Position numbers and translations under genes: made by a program. A stretch of 64,000 nt of DNA. Source: Lingula anatina. Its lineage: Eukaryota > Brachiopoda > Lingulata > Lingulida > Lingulidae. Positions 14,201 through 26,200 of the stretch are shown here, one piece after another (position 1 is the first letter of the stretch; each line of letters starts with the position of its first letter). Location: positions 558,001 through 622,000 of the forward strand of contig NW_019775780.1 in assembly GCF_001039355.2 (NCBI RefSeq), in the 5' to 3' direction. The notes under the pieces are model-generated. The model searched no databases and was not told where the DNA came from. It saw only the letters and a program-made list of their open reading frames with translations.

Positions 14201-17200
14201 GTAGAAGCACACAAAAGTGATTTCAGACTTTGTTCTGCACCCAGTAAATAGATATGAATAACAGAATAAATTACAAAAGTTACCCCCCCCCCAAAAAAAA
14301 AAATAATAATAATAATAAATAAATAAAAATGAAACATGGACATAATTGAAACTAGTTATAATGAATTCATTGCATTTTGTAATGGTAGATAACAAGCATT
14401 ATCAGTCAATAGCCAATTTTTATTTGTGTTCAATATCAGTACTTAGAGAGAATAGAACTTGCACTGTGTTCAGGGTCAGCAGCTCCTTTCAGAGGTTCAC
14501 TGGGATCAACTACTTTAGCTGGCATCCATAGCACTGAGTGCTTGCTTCAGATTTCTCCACCATAAGGTCTCTTTTCCTTATCACTATAGTAATCTGTTGG
14601 GTATACTTTCTTTGCTGTGGGGCCATTTTTGTGCCGAGGTTACCAGTAGCTTATAGAGGTTGATTTTTGAAGAGAAAAACAGATGGTTCTTTTTGTGTGT
14701 GGTTAGTTGTCAGGGGTATCCTTAAACTTCAGGGAATTTTAATTTGTCAAAACCAGGAGAGAGGAAAAGCCAAGAAACTCCCTGTAGAGTTGGATTTTTG
14801 AAAACCAAAAGCAGTTCCATTTTTATACTCGAATTGTAGGTAAGGCTGCTTTTCCTTTGAAATTTGAAGTTATGATTATTTTAATAACTGGTGTTGCACA
14901 AGGATAATTACTATATTACGAAGCTTCCAGGGCAGTGGTTTCAGTTCTATATTGGGGTGAGGACCTATATTTTAGTAACGATTACATAGAGGTACTTTCT
15001 TTGTCTATCACAACAAAGCGCTGTTGTAAACAAAGCTTTTAAAATTTGATATTTTGAAACACTTCAAAGTCCCGTCATGATTGGCAGGTTTTCAAGACAC
15101 AGATCGGGTTGACAGAGTCAGGTGAAATGACATAAAGATAGGTGAGACTGTTGTCAGTCATTGATTCAACCCCAGTGACCGCAGTCAGTGGAGCTCTAAA
15201 TAACTACTGTCAGCACTGCACTCAACCCTGGTGACTGCAGGTAAAGTACCAGAAATGAAGTTTTCCATATTAGAACACACTGATCTTTACCAAATTTTGT
15301 AATATTGATACAAAATGTGTTTTTTAAGTTGTGTATATATTTTTTTAGAAACTAAGTGATTAGTGTCGCTATGGTTTCAGTACTACTCAGAAGCTTCCAG
15401 GGCAATTATATGTCTTGTATGTATAACAGAATATAATAATTAACAAAAAAAAAAAAAAGAGAGTTCAAATCTTTTTTTTTCTTGTATTTTTAAGAAAAAC
15501 TTGGCTTTTGTATATAAAGAACTTATATTGCTGCTCGACTACTGTTTAAGTGTAGTAGAAGTGTGGTATTGTAAAATATACATCATGCTTTATTTCAATT
15601 TGAGCAGGCGTGACTTAACTAGTATAATTGAAATGTATTACCTTAGCCTACAAATGACTAACAATGAATTTACTAGTTATTTATAGTTAAAAGCCGTGTA
15701 TTAACCTGGCCACACATAATGGGGGTACACATTCCAGGTGCCTTGAAATATGTGCCCAAATTAAACACCAACATTAGTGTATCATCCATATAGGTTCACA
15801 TATTTTCTGCTATTATCACCAGGTAGGGAGCTGGCTGGCAGGTTTAGATCTGTTAAAAATATAATTCTGACACTGGCATTTGCACATTACAAGCAAAAGG
15901 TAGGTGTGTGTGTAGAGGTAACAAGAAAGTTCTGCCACATTTGTTTCCATTTCCAGTTTTGTTTCTTTGTTAGTCCTTTATCTTGGAAACCTGGGGATAT
16001 TTAAGATATTTCCATTTCTTAGACCTGCTTTATAAAGTTACGTGTTTGCTTCGTCAGCGTTTCAGCTTTTTCTTTTCATGTTACAAATCGTGGTGAGTTA
16101 TGACTTTCGGATGGCAATTGTTTACACGTCACTGCTGTTACAAGACTAAAAGCCTTGATTATGAAAAAGGAACATTGGCTGTTGCTTGTGCAAATCATTT
16201 AGGACCAATTTTAAGGATAAATTTTGAAAACAGCTGTATTGTTTTACTCTTACGTGGAACCAAGTTTTGATGGCCTGTTGAAAGAAAGAAGTTACTTCTC
16301 TGTGTTGTGTAATACTTCTCTTCCAGTGGTTCCAATGAGTTTGTAAGTAGGATTTTACTTTTGATTAACTTTTTCTGACCAAAGTGAAATGAAAGAGGAA
16401 ATATTACTTTGTGTATTAGTGCATATTCTTGAATGTGTGATATCAGGCAACAGTGTAAGGTATTTGAGCACTGATTTTAGACTTTTGTAAATATCTTATC
16501 TGTAACAAGTTAAGCTGGCTGTATCACCCAAATTATCAGTCAGTTAATTTCCATCTATTTTCCACTTATATTTGTGATTTGAACATGTAATAGGAAGGTT
16601 CATTTGTACTTCATTCCATAAGAGCAGTATTAGTACAATACTGGATCAAGTTTCTCTTACATAACCTTGTCTTGTGTCTTGAAGTGAATTACAGGTACTA
16701 GGCAATTAGTTCCTCTTAGTCATTGCACTTTTCTTAGTGACAATAAATGGGTTTAATGGTAGGAAGGTGGTCTCTCTCTCTGTCAACTATTGTTGTTGTT
16801 CAATACCATGTTGGGCAAAGCTGTTCATTATACTAGTAGGTATCAATGTGTTCATTTGGGCTGAGGTGGACTAGATCTACCTTTTAGGCAGATTTGACCA
16901 CTGAGACTACTTAGGTGCTGGTCATTTAGGTACAAAAACCTTAAGGATTTTGGATTTTTTGAAAACGTATGTGTGGGAGCAGCCAGGTCTGGAATGTTTA
17001 GGGATTTTTCTAAGGTATATTTGCAAGTGTATCCAATTTTCTTTTCTTTTAATAGAGGCACAGGGGTAATGTGGAAAGAGGATATCAAAATGAGAAAATA
17101 ATATTTTTGAAACATTGGGTGATATTTGTTTTCTTTAAGACATGTTTCCAAAATGATGTATTGGGTACAAAAAGGAATACTGCCACTCTGTAACTCTACC

Positions 17201-20200
17201 ATTAAGAGCTCTCATTTATCCATTCCAATAGTTTTACTCAATATAAGCTGGTCATAGAAAAAGTTCCATTCACAATGGCGCACTAGTGAGTACCAGGTTG
17301 AAGTACTGCTTTTCTGTACATAAAAAATGTCATTGTCAATACCCATTTTATACTTGTGAATCTGTTATTGCCCATTATCATGTAGTTATGGATTTTTTCT
17401 AGGCATTGATATACAAAAGATCCTTTGACATACCTGATATCAATTGATGGTTTTGCATAACCTTCACTTCATTTTGTGGTAAGATAGCAGAATTATTCGT
17501 GGATTTGATCCTTATATCGACTGAGATATCTGCCATACTGTTGACTGTGTGTTTGTGTTTTCTTCTAAAATTCTTTTTAGAAGATTTAATTTTTTTTGTT
17601 TTGTTTTGTGAAAAAAGATGGGGTCAAATTGGTACATGATTGAGCCTACCAAATTTGCCAGCAAACTTCTCTCCCTTGACCAATGGCAGCACAGCCCAAG
17701 CCACTTTGCAAAGTTTGTTTAAGATTTGTATTCTGGCAGGGGTTGTGTTGAGAGCTGATATAACACATTTTTGGTGCGTGTTTGTTAATTATAGTCCTGT
17801 ATCATCACTGGCTTGGTGGGGGAGGCACATGTTGTGTGGGGGCTACTTGCGGAAATGTTGACCACTCCGACAGCGAGACTCACAGTATGGATGTAAATGG
17901 ATGGAGGATTAGATAAATGGATTAAGCAAGGTTCTGTTTTCAGCATCATTGCACATGAGAGTAGCTGGATTTTTTCCACAACTGGTGTTTCCCACTTATC
18001 TAAGGTTTGAACTGAGGTTGGTCAAAGTGGTATATTGAGCTGGACAGTGTTCTGAACATTACTGGACATCTATAGAGAACTTACTGTATTCCATGCAGCC
18101 ACTATAAGGTAGAATTATTGATTTACAATCCTTTTAGCACTAGACTCTTGATTTGAGTGATGGCACTGTTATACTTCAGCTAGTCACAGAATATCTGAGA
18201 TGTATATTGTACTATCTTACAAAGGTTATCCTCCTTTTTGTTTAGAAAGTTAAAAGTGTAGAATATTGCTGGATTTCATGTAAAATGTTTATAGACAGGC
18301 TAGATGAGAGTTGTCTTTTAGCAATTACTGTTCCTATTCCTGAACATCATGTTTTTATCCATTATTTTATTTCATACATTGGGAACCAAATAGAGTCATT
18401 ACTTTTACACACTTTTGTCACAGTGCACATCTTTTGTCTTATTTTGTGTCAATAGATCATTGATATTTTGGTTATTATCAGACACCCAAGAAAAATGTTT
18501 TGATATCTTAAAAGCACAAAGATAAACACATATAACACTGATGACAATAAGATGAAACAAAATGGAAAATAGATACAAAATATTTTGCTTTGGGCATTTT
18601 ACCAAGACCAAGAAAGTGTTAAATTGAGATAGCTTGTGAAGTCTCCTACATTCTTTCAAGTGTGAAAGGTTAGAAAGTCGGCATGTAGAACTAAATCAAT
18701 CATGACACATTAGCCTTACCATCAGACCAAAACACATAAAGTATGATATTAGCATTGGCCCAAAAAATGGGGCACTGAAAAACAGCATGGAGTCCAGTGC
18801 ATGGTGACTGAGTCTTTTATGACTATACCAGCTAGTGTACCTTGGGCCCCTTTAGATAAACATTACTGAATAAAAATCATCTAGAGCTATAGAATTATAT
18901 ACCAGAACAAGAATATTTAATGGTATCATCTACAAGATAACAGCTTGTATTTTTGTTTTTCAACAATTTTCAACAGTTTTGGTTATTTTATGGTACTATA
19001 TTCACATCCAGCTTTCAAATAATTATAAACATGTCCCATGTCCATCAATTCAGTTGTCAAATGTGGATATCTGAAATTTCTGTTTGACATTATTGTGGTA
19101 GTAGAGGTGTCCAACATCTGGACTTGTTGGTGGCTTTGGTACTTGTGATCTTAAATTTTTAACAAAGCACATTTATTCCCAAGTTTCTCAAAAATTTTAT
19201 GACGTACATACAGACAGGCATCTACGTGAATGAACTTGAAATATGACACTTGTAGGTATGTAAACTTTTTTTTTGTGGGAAGAAAGTTTTTTTGTATACA
19301 GATTTGTATGCTTATAAGTTCAAGTATCAAGTGGAGACTAATAAGTCATAAACTTTACTGTGTGTAAGTTGCAAGATGATGGATGGATGTTTGCAAAGCT
19401 GGGGCTGTATGCATAGAGCCGGGGTTGAAAAATGAAGAAGTACATATTTTCTGCCTGGCAGTTGGTCCAGTTATTCACAACATTTCTTTGCTAAACTTGG
19501 GGCCTGAGCAGAGTCAATACAAGAAATGTAGAAAAAAAAACAGTGATTTGTTAAATATGGCAATTAATTAAATTCCTCTATTTGTGTTTGAGGAACAAGT
19601 TAAGGAAATATGGGATTCCTCTTGGTGACAGCCAGCAGGCTGGACACAGCAGGCTGCCTATATAGGAATCATGATGCTGAATATTTTTGGGGTAAATATC
19701 CAATCAAGTCCAGTTTTCCCATTGGGAACCCTTTCTGAGTAGAGAAGAAATACCTGAGTTAGGTGAAGTATTAAGAGGCAGTGTAAGGATCAGGACTAGA
19801 AAACCTAGGTAGGGTGGACCACTGAGATTACTGAAGTTTGCCAGTTTTGTGGATATGTTTATTGTATAATTTTGTGGAGAAGAAGATTGACAATAATTGT
19901 TAGTGTTGATTTATGATTTTGATCTGAAATTTGAGTAGATTTTAATTCTCTCTCAATTTTGAAGCACAGCAATTTCTTTTAATAGGAAAGTGCATAGTTT
20001 TGTAATATAACTTTACATAGGAGGGCATTTTGATCATTTGATGTATTGAATTTTTATTAAAAGGGTGAATTTCTTCCTTAAAGACAGAACCATACTAAGA
20101 TGTTTTTATATTATAAATTTTATTCAATGCCTTTTGTGTTGAAATAATAATGCAGGCACATTTTTTCCTTTACAAAAAATTCTATTATATTTGTACTGGG

Positions 20201-23200
20201 TACATTTTAGAGCAGTTGTACACTTTTATATTGGGGTAGTAACTGTAAACTTATTCATGGTAAGGTACTTCACAGATAATAAATGGGTGGGTAGCTAGCA
20301 TATTCAGTAATTTGTAAACAGATTGCTTCCAGTCATGCAATCTACAGAGTACTACCGTCCCACAAAAGTGGATTGTGGACAATAGAAGTGTATGAAGTGT
20401 CTCTCATACTGTTCTCCATTTGGTCAAACTCAGAGAAATCGCTGCTGACCAAACAGGTTGTAGGTCCAGAATTAATTCCTGAAGCTATCCTATAGCTGCT
20501 AATGCTGTTATGTATACACAAAAGTGGAGTATATTGTGTATATTTAGTAGCTGAGGCAGGTGCTGCTGGTAAAGAAGGGAGGTGAGATATCTACAACAAG
20601 AAGTTAGTTGGTAAAGCTTCTGACAGTATAAATTAGCTGGTCTTTTATATTACTCTTGATATTTTGCTCATGTAAATTGAAAAAAATTGACTCTATCAAA
20701 ACAAATGAACTTAGAAGGAATTTTTGAGAACGATATTTCCAAGAAGCAGACTGATTTTAAAGTGAATTAATGCTTGGTAGATAAGTGTTTTATATATGTG
20801 TTCAGCATTTTGTAGAATTCCTAGAGATAGAATCAATACTTGTGCAAATTACAGTTCACTGTGCAATCAATGACAGACAGCCAGGCTCTAGGATAAAAAG
20901 TTGAGGTCTTTCACCCGTGAGCTGTTTCAGAGGATATTTGCCATATAGACACCAGGGCATGTTTTTAGAATGAAATTGCGTGCAAATGTATCTTTAATTT
21001 AGTTATGCTTCCTCCCGTGGGATTGTTGGAAATTTGTTTATGAACTTGGTAAAAAGCACAGATTTCTAGAATGTCTTTGTTCACTTCATGAATGTGTTCT
21101 GGGATTTTTTCCACTGTTCCCATTGCTTCACAGCCAGCCTGAGTTTTTCGTCCTATGTAAGGTGTGGGTTTTGACTGATCAAATTTGCCAAGGGGGAATC
21201 TTTGAAATTCTTTCTATAGGGCATCAAGATGAACCTCATCCTCAACCAGATCATGTCTGTAAATCAGTTGATCTCATCAAAATGAGATCTACCTATTCCC
21301 ATAGATCTTAATGGTCAATCCATTAGAAGATATATAGTGGGGGTTTTGAATGTTAACAGGAAATTGGGGAAAGTTCAGCACCTCTGCAGCTTGTGTTTAG
21401 TGAGAAATACCCACAAGGTGGACAGGTTATCTGTGATCAGGGGGATGATTTCGCAGTGTTGTGGAATGTGAATTTGGGCTTTTGTTTGTTATCCTGTTGG
21501 TTAAAAGGATTCCAATTCAAGAAGGTGGTGTATTCATTTTTCAGTAAGCAGACATGTCACAAATATGTTGTTGTTTTAAGAAGGGGGAAATCGAGAAATG
21601 TGGATATTTTGTTTCTTTTGGCCCCTTGCAGTCATGAGAACACTGGGTTAGAGGTGTTTTGCTTCTGAGTTTAGTTTTGCAATGAAAAGGGGAGAATACT
21701 GCTTTTTAATGAAGATTTCTCAAGGTAATCTATTTTTCCTGTTAACCCTGCACATTTCAATGCCATTTTGCTTCCTCTCCATCTCATGGGTTTGAGGGCT
21801 AGTCCTTGATGGCAGTAATATTTACCCAAGTATAATATTTGGTATTTAGAAAATGCAATGCATTGATTCCTTAACCTGTCAGGGCAGCAAAAATTGACTT
21901 TATTTAATTACCTAAATGAATTTTCTCTGTTTGGATGAGTCTTTCTACTCTAGGTCATTATTTTTTTGCAACTGTCCAGATTTTGCAAATTTTATGTTTA
22001 TCAAAAGTTTTAAATTCCTACCATCCTGCTGTGAAGTTTCAGATTGTGATCACGATCAAGTTATTTCTCCTTAGCACTATCCTTCATGGCCACATATTTT
22101 GTTTTGTCTATTTCTTTTTACTCATTAAAATATTTTCTTGTTTACAGTATCTGTTTTATAGCAGTGGCCAGCTCACTGGAACCTCAGTTCATTTCAGCTG
22201 GCTGCTATGGACAACGCAGAGCAGTGGAAGAGGTGGAACACTTGCTACATTTATTGAATATTTTATACTGGGAATTATTGTAAAATTAATATCTTATCTT
22301 TTCAGTGTCAATTATTTATAGGATTTCATTCTCACAATTTTTCAATTTCCGGTTATGTGGTTTACCTATAGACAGGTTTGCTCTCACTTTGTTGCTGTGA
22401 TGAGTTTGTTAGCTGCTATGGTCTTTATACATGAATTGATCTTATCCTTGCAGTTTTGATGACAGCAGCTCCATCAGCAGTGGGGACATAAGTGACACCA
22501 TCAATGAAATCAGCACTGACGAAAACTACAGCAGTCCACAACATAAGACCAAGGGCAGCAAGCAAGGAGCCCTAACCAATGGCAACACTCCACCTAAGTC
22601 ACATGGTGGCATCCATGGTGATCCTGCCATGATGGCCGCTGGTTTACCCTGGAGAAAATACTCAGATGGCAGCCTTGGGGTGACTAGTGGTGGAATGCCC
22701 AGAAACGAGGGTCCATGGATAAAACAAACTGACTTAAAGGCCGGCAGCCCAGGTGCTTATGGGTCATTGCCAAGGAGACCTGGCATGGGGTTGAGCAGAA
22801 CTTATGACAGAGTTGATGATATTTTGCAGAACTCTGCAGGAAGTGGAGGCTCTCCACCAGGTCAGGGCTCCCCATGGCTGGGCCAGGATGGAGAAAATGG
22901 TCCAAACATGTTCCAAAGGAATCAAAATGGCAGAGCCAGCAGTGGTCCTGTGTATGGATTTCGCCGGCCAGTCAGCAGCACCAGTGTTGGTTCTATTGGA
23001 AGCAATGGCTCCAGAGCCTCGGGAAGGTACAGCAATGCAGGGATGGTGGGTGGACCCAATTATGAAAACATTGGGCCTTTTACCAATGGTCCCCACAGTC
23101 CATATGCCTCTCCTAATATGTTGAATGGCAGTAAATCAGTGACTGATATGAATCCTGATGCATTCAGTTCCAACTCTCTGGATAGAAGGCACCGAGGGTT

Positions 23201-26200
23201 GGCCTCCTCAAAGACTCAGTCTGGCCTCTCAACCAGCAATGACCGAATAGATCCCGATGCATACAAATCTAGCACCCTGGGACGCAGGCGTCCTGGTGAC
23301 AGCACCCTGCGTGAAAGGTTATTTGGCAGTCGGTCCAGTCTGACAGGTGGTAACAAAAAAGACGATGAAGCCTCCACAAACAAGTGCAATAGTACCATCA
23401 TTTCTAACCCACATGCCACCTTAAGCAGGAGGTCAGACTCTGGAATACCTGGATCGGGCAAGCAAGGTTTGCCTTTCATGAACGACTTTTTGTCTCCGGA
23501 CTATGCGCAGAACCATCGAGGCTCTGGAATGTATGGCACCGATCCCACCAGTCCCGCCGCCTGGCTGAGATCTGCACAGAACGGCATGCAGCAGATGTCA
23601 GGCACAGAGAGCATGGAGTCGCTGTCTTCTTCTTCCAGTATTCAAGCTCAGATTCAGCAGGCAAGGGCTCTGAGCTTGGCCAATGCTCAGATCCTGGCCC
23701 ATGCCCGTGGAGGAGGAGCAGCAGGAGACGGCGGGCGCGTGGAGAGGTCAAACAGTATCAAATCTTCTCAGTCCGAGAGAGGCTACCCTGTCAACTGCCA
23801 AACCAACCCTGATCTACCTCGTACAAACTCATATGGCAACTTGGATAATGGTGGTGGTCCTGTGAGTCCAACTCCCAGCAACAGTTCCCAGTCCTCCTCC
23901 AGGTTCACCTACCCACTGACTGCCCTCAGTAGCTCTATGTATACCAGCACTCCCAGCTCAATGGTACATTCAAACAGCTCCCACTCAAACCTGCCCTTTG
24001 GTGGACTCCTGGCCATGGCACAACTGGGGAACAGGAATGACGAATGTGAGTATAGTACTCTGGCTAAGCTTGGTGCTTATGAAGGGTTGAGAGAAGGTTC
24101 GTGCTATATTACTTAGGTCATTTTTGAACACAGGTTATGGTATACCATGACGATTATGAGAAAATTGTTAAAATTTATTGGAAGTTTTAATCCTATGTGA
24201 AACCTCAGTACTATGCCTTTATTATTTCATAAATCCAGTAAAAATATCCTCAGTTTAAGTTCTTTGTAGATGTCACTGTTATGATGTGATGCCGAAAGTT
24301 GACAGTTGCAACTTCCAGTATTACAAAATAATTTTGAACCTCACCTTAACCCAAGTTTCTGACCATTTCTTAGAAAGCTAATATATGTTAACCTATCATG
24401 CAACTTCTATTCCACGTATCCCAGTTTTTATCTGTGATGTTTCTCAATTTCTTTCATAGTCAGACAGTTAGTGGAATCTCCCCGTCTGCCTGCTTGCATA
24501 CACAAACGGATGATTTGCATATTTGCTATATATTGATGGAGAGATTGGCTGTAGTTCCAAGACATGTTTCTTTTGGCAAGAGAGTTTTCCTGTACAAAAT
24601 CCAGTTAGCTCTTGATTTTGGAACTAACAGTGATTGAATATTGAATGGATTGTTTTGTCTCGTTCTCAGGAAGTTTTTAAGCGGATGGTATAGAGATCTT
24701 TTCTTCATTGCAAAAATTGCATAAAAAATTGAAAATATTGAACTTTGCAAAAATCTCCATTCGTGGTCTGATTAACCCTAAGACAACTCAGATGAGTGGC
24801 ACATTGAACTTCTAGTTCCTTATCCTCATGGGTTAAAGAACAGTGTATGTGGTAACTGGCTTAGCAGGAGAAAATAAATTCACCCCTGCTTGCCCTGATT
24901 GCCTCAATTCCACCCATTACTGTAACACAATGGCAGTGTTATTCAATAGAGGGCAGAAAGTCTGATTTTGATCAGACAGTGGTAATCTTTAGTGCTCAGA
25001 TTAATTCTTTTAAGTGGAATTGAAAAAAAAAGTCCGCCTTTCTCAATTGTGTGTGCTTGTAGCCACCAGGGTGTTCTGCTCTTTAGATTATTTTTCTATG
25101 TAATCTCTCACAGCTGGTATATCTTGTAATGATCCTGTTACATGATCCATTGCTGAGGTGTTCCTGAGCAGAATATTATCATACCTGTTTCCCATTTTTA
25201 ATAGGGCTTCCTTTTACATATATTCTTGTTGTAAAAATGACTGCTCGAGGCAATTTTTCTCTTTCCATGAAAAAAAAGCAATCGTGAACCTCAAATTAAG
25301 GAGAAAAACCAAACCAAATTTAGTAATCCAAACTCTGATTTAACTTGAGCATGCCCTGGATTTAATTCTTTCCAAGATACTTGATATTTTATGACGAAGT
25401 GTTTGGTTTTTATTAGAACAGAAGATGGTCTTGCAAGATAAGTTTAGTCTACCCCGAAAGACTGTATAAAAAATATGCCATGCTCAAGGTAGCAATTAAG
25501 ACACTTGCACCTGTGCAGTGTTATGGGATGGGAGATGTCTGCTAATAGAACCCCCACCCAAATGGCTTTAAGGTTTACTGCCTCACCTTCCACCCTCCTA
25601 TCTCCAAATTAAATCAATATTTTACCAGTATTTCGCCTTTTGTTGACAGATCTGTTGAATACCTCCCCTGGAATCTTTTTTAAACGAAAGCAGCACAAGA
25701 GCTCTTTCAGTAACCCTTATGAAAAATAATAGCAGCCACACAAGAATTCAATTAAGATGTGTACAAAAGAAATGCCTTCAAAGGAAATACGAGAGACCTA
25801 TTTTCATATCCAGTCTAATTTTTTTTCCTTTCAAAGATTGCTGCAAGGAAATAACAATGTGTGAAGTGATAATTGCCCAGCCCTAGTCCATGATGATCAT
25901 CTTATGGTGATGACTGACAAGTGGACCCATTGGCTCTAAGTGCTAAGAGAGTGACCTTTCAATTTTTTGGCACACCTCATGGAAGATCAGTTTGTTAGCA
26001 TACCTTTGCTGGGCTAACAAACATCGCATCTGGAATTTCTAGGAAATATGCATGATTAAAAAGAGATAAAATGAAAAACTGATTCCTAGGAGTATTCCGT
26101 CTAACTATATTTTTGATTGACAGTGAATTCCATGGAATGTTCGTTGGTAAATTTTCTAGCAACCCTGCAGAGTGAAGAATGTTACCAGAAATATCCACAT

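Larger units (their letters stand above)
5293..22453 (+). other. Intron 1 (17.2 kb)
   Basis: Runs from donor gtaagt to acceptor TTGCAG. Mostly AT-rich single-copy-looking DNA. It includes the candidate alternative first exon (10956-11104), a G/C-run minisatellite (11552-11624), a coding-like but broken stretch (13316-14160), a C/A/TAA compound microsatellite (14282-14330), and two copies of a 15-mer (14920, 15390). Nothing else resembling a gene was seen, and the 128-codon ORF at 21935-22321 is hydrophobic, AT-driven noise. Confidence 0.9.

Noticed and set aside
16327-16342. 16-nt microexon candidate: CTTCTCTTCCAG acceptor and gtaagt donor surrounding TGGTTCCAATGAGTTT
   Set aside because: Splice sites look good, but 16 nt inserted between exons A and B shifts the frame and exon B would hit TGA at once. 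It could only be a poison exon or part of a pair; no partner was found.
21935-22321. 128-codon plus-strand ORF just before exon B
   Set aside because: Hydrophobic, T-rich low-information frame in intron with no splice or start support; it overlaps normal intron sequence leading to the acceptor.
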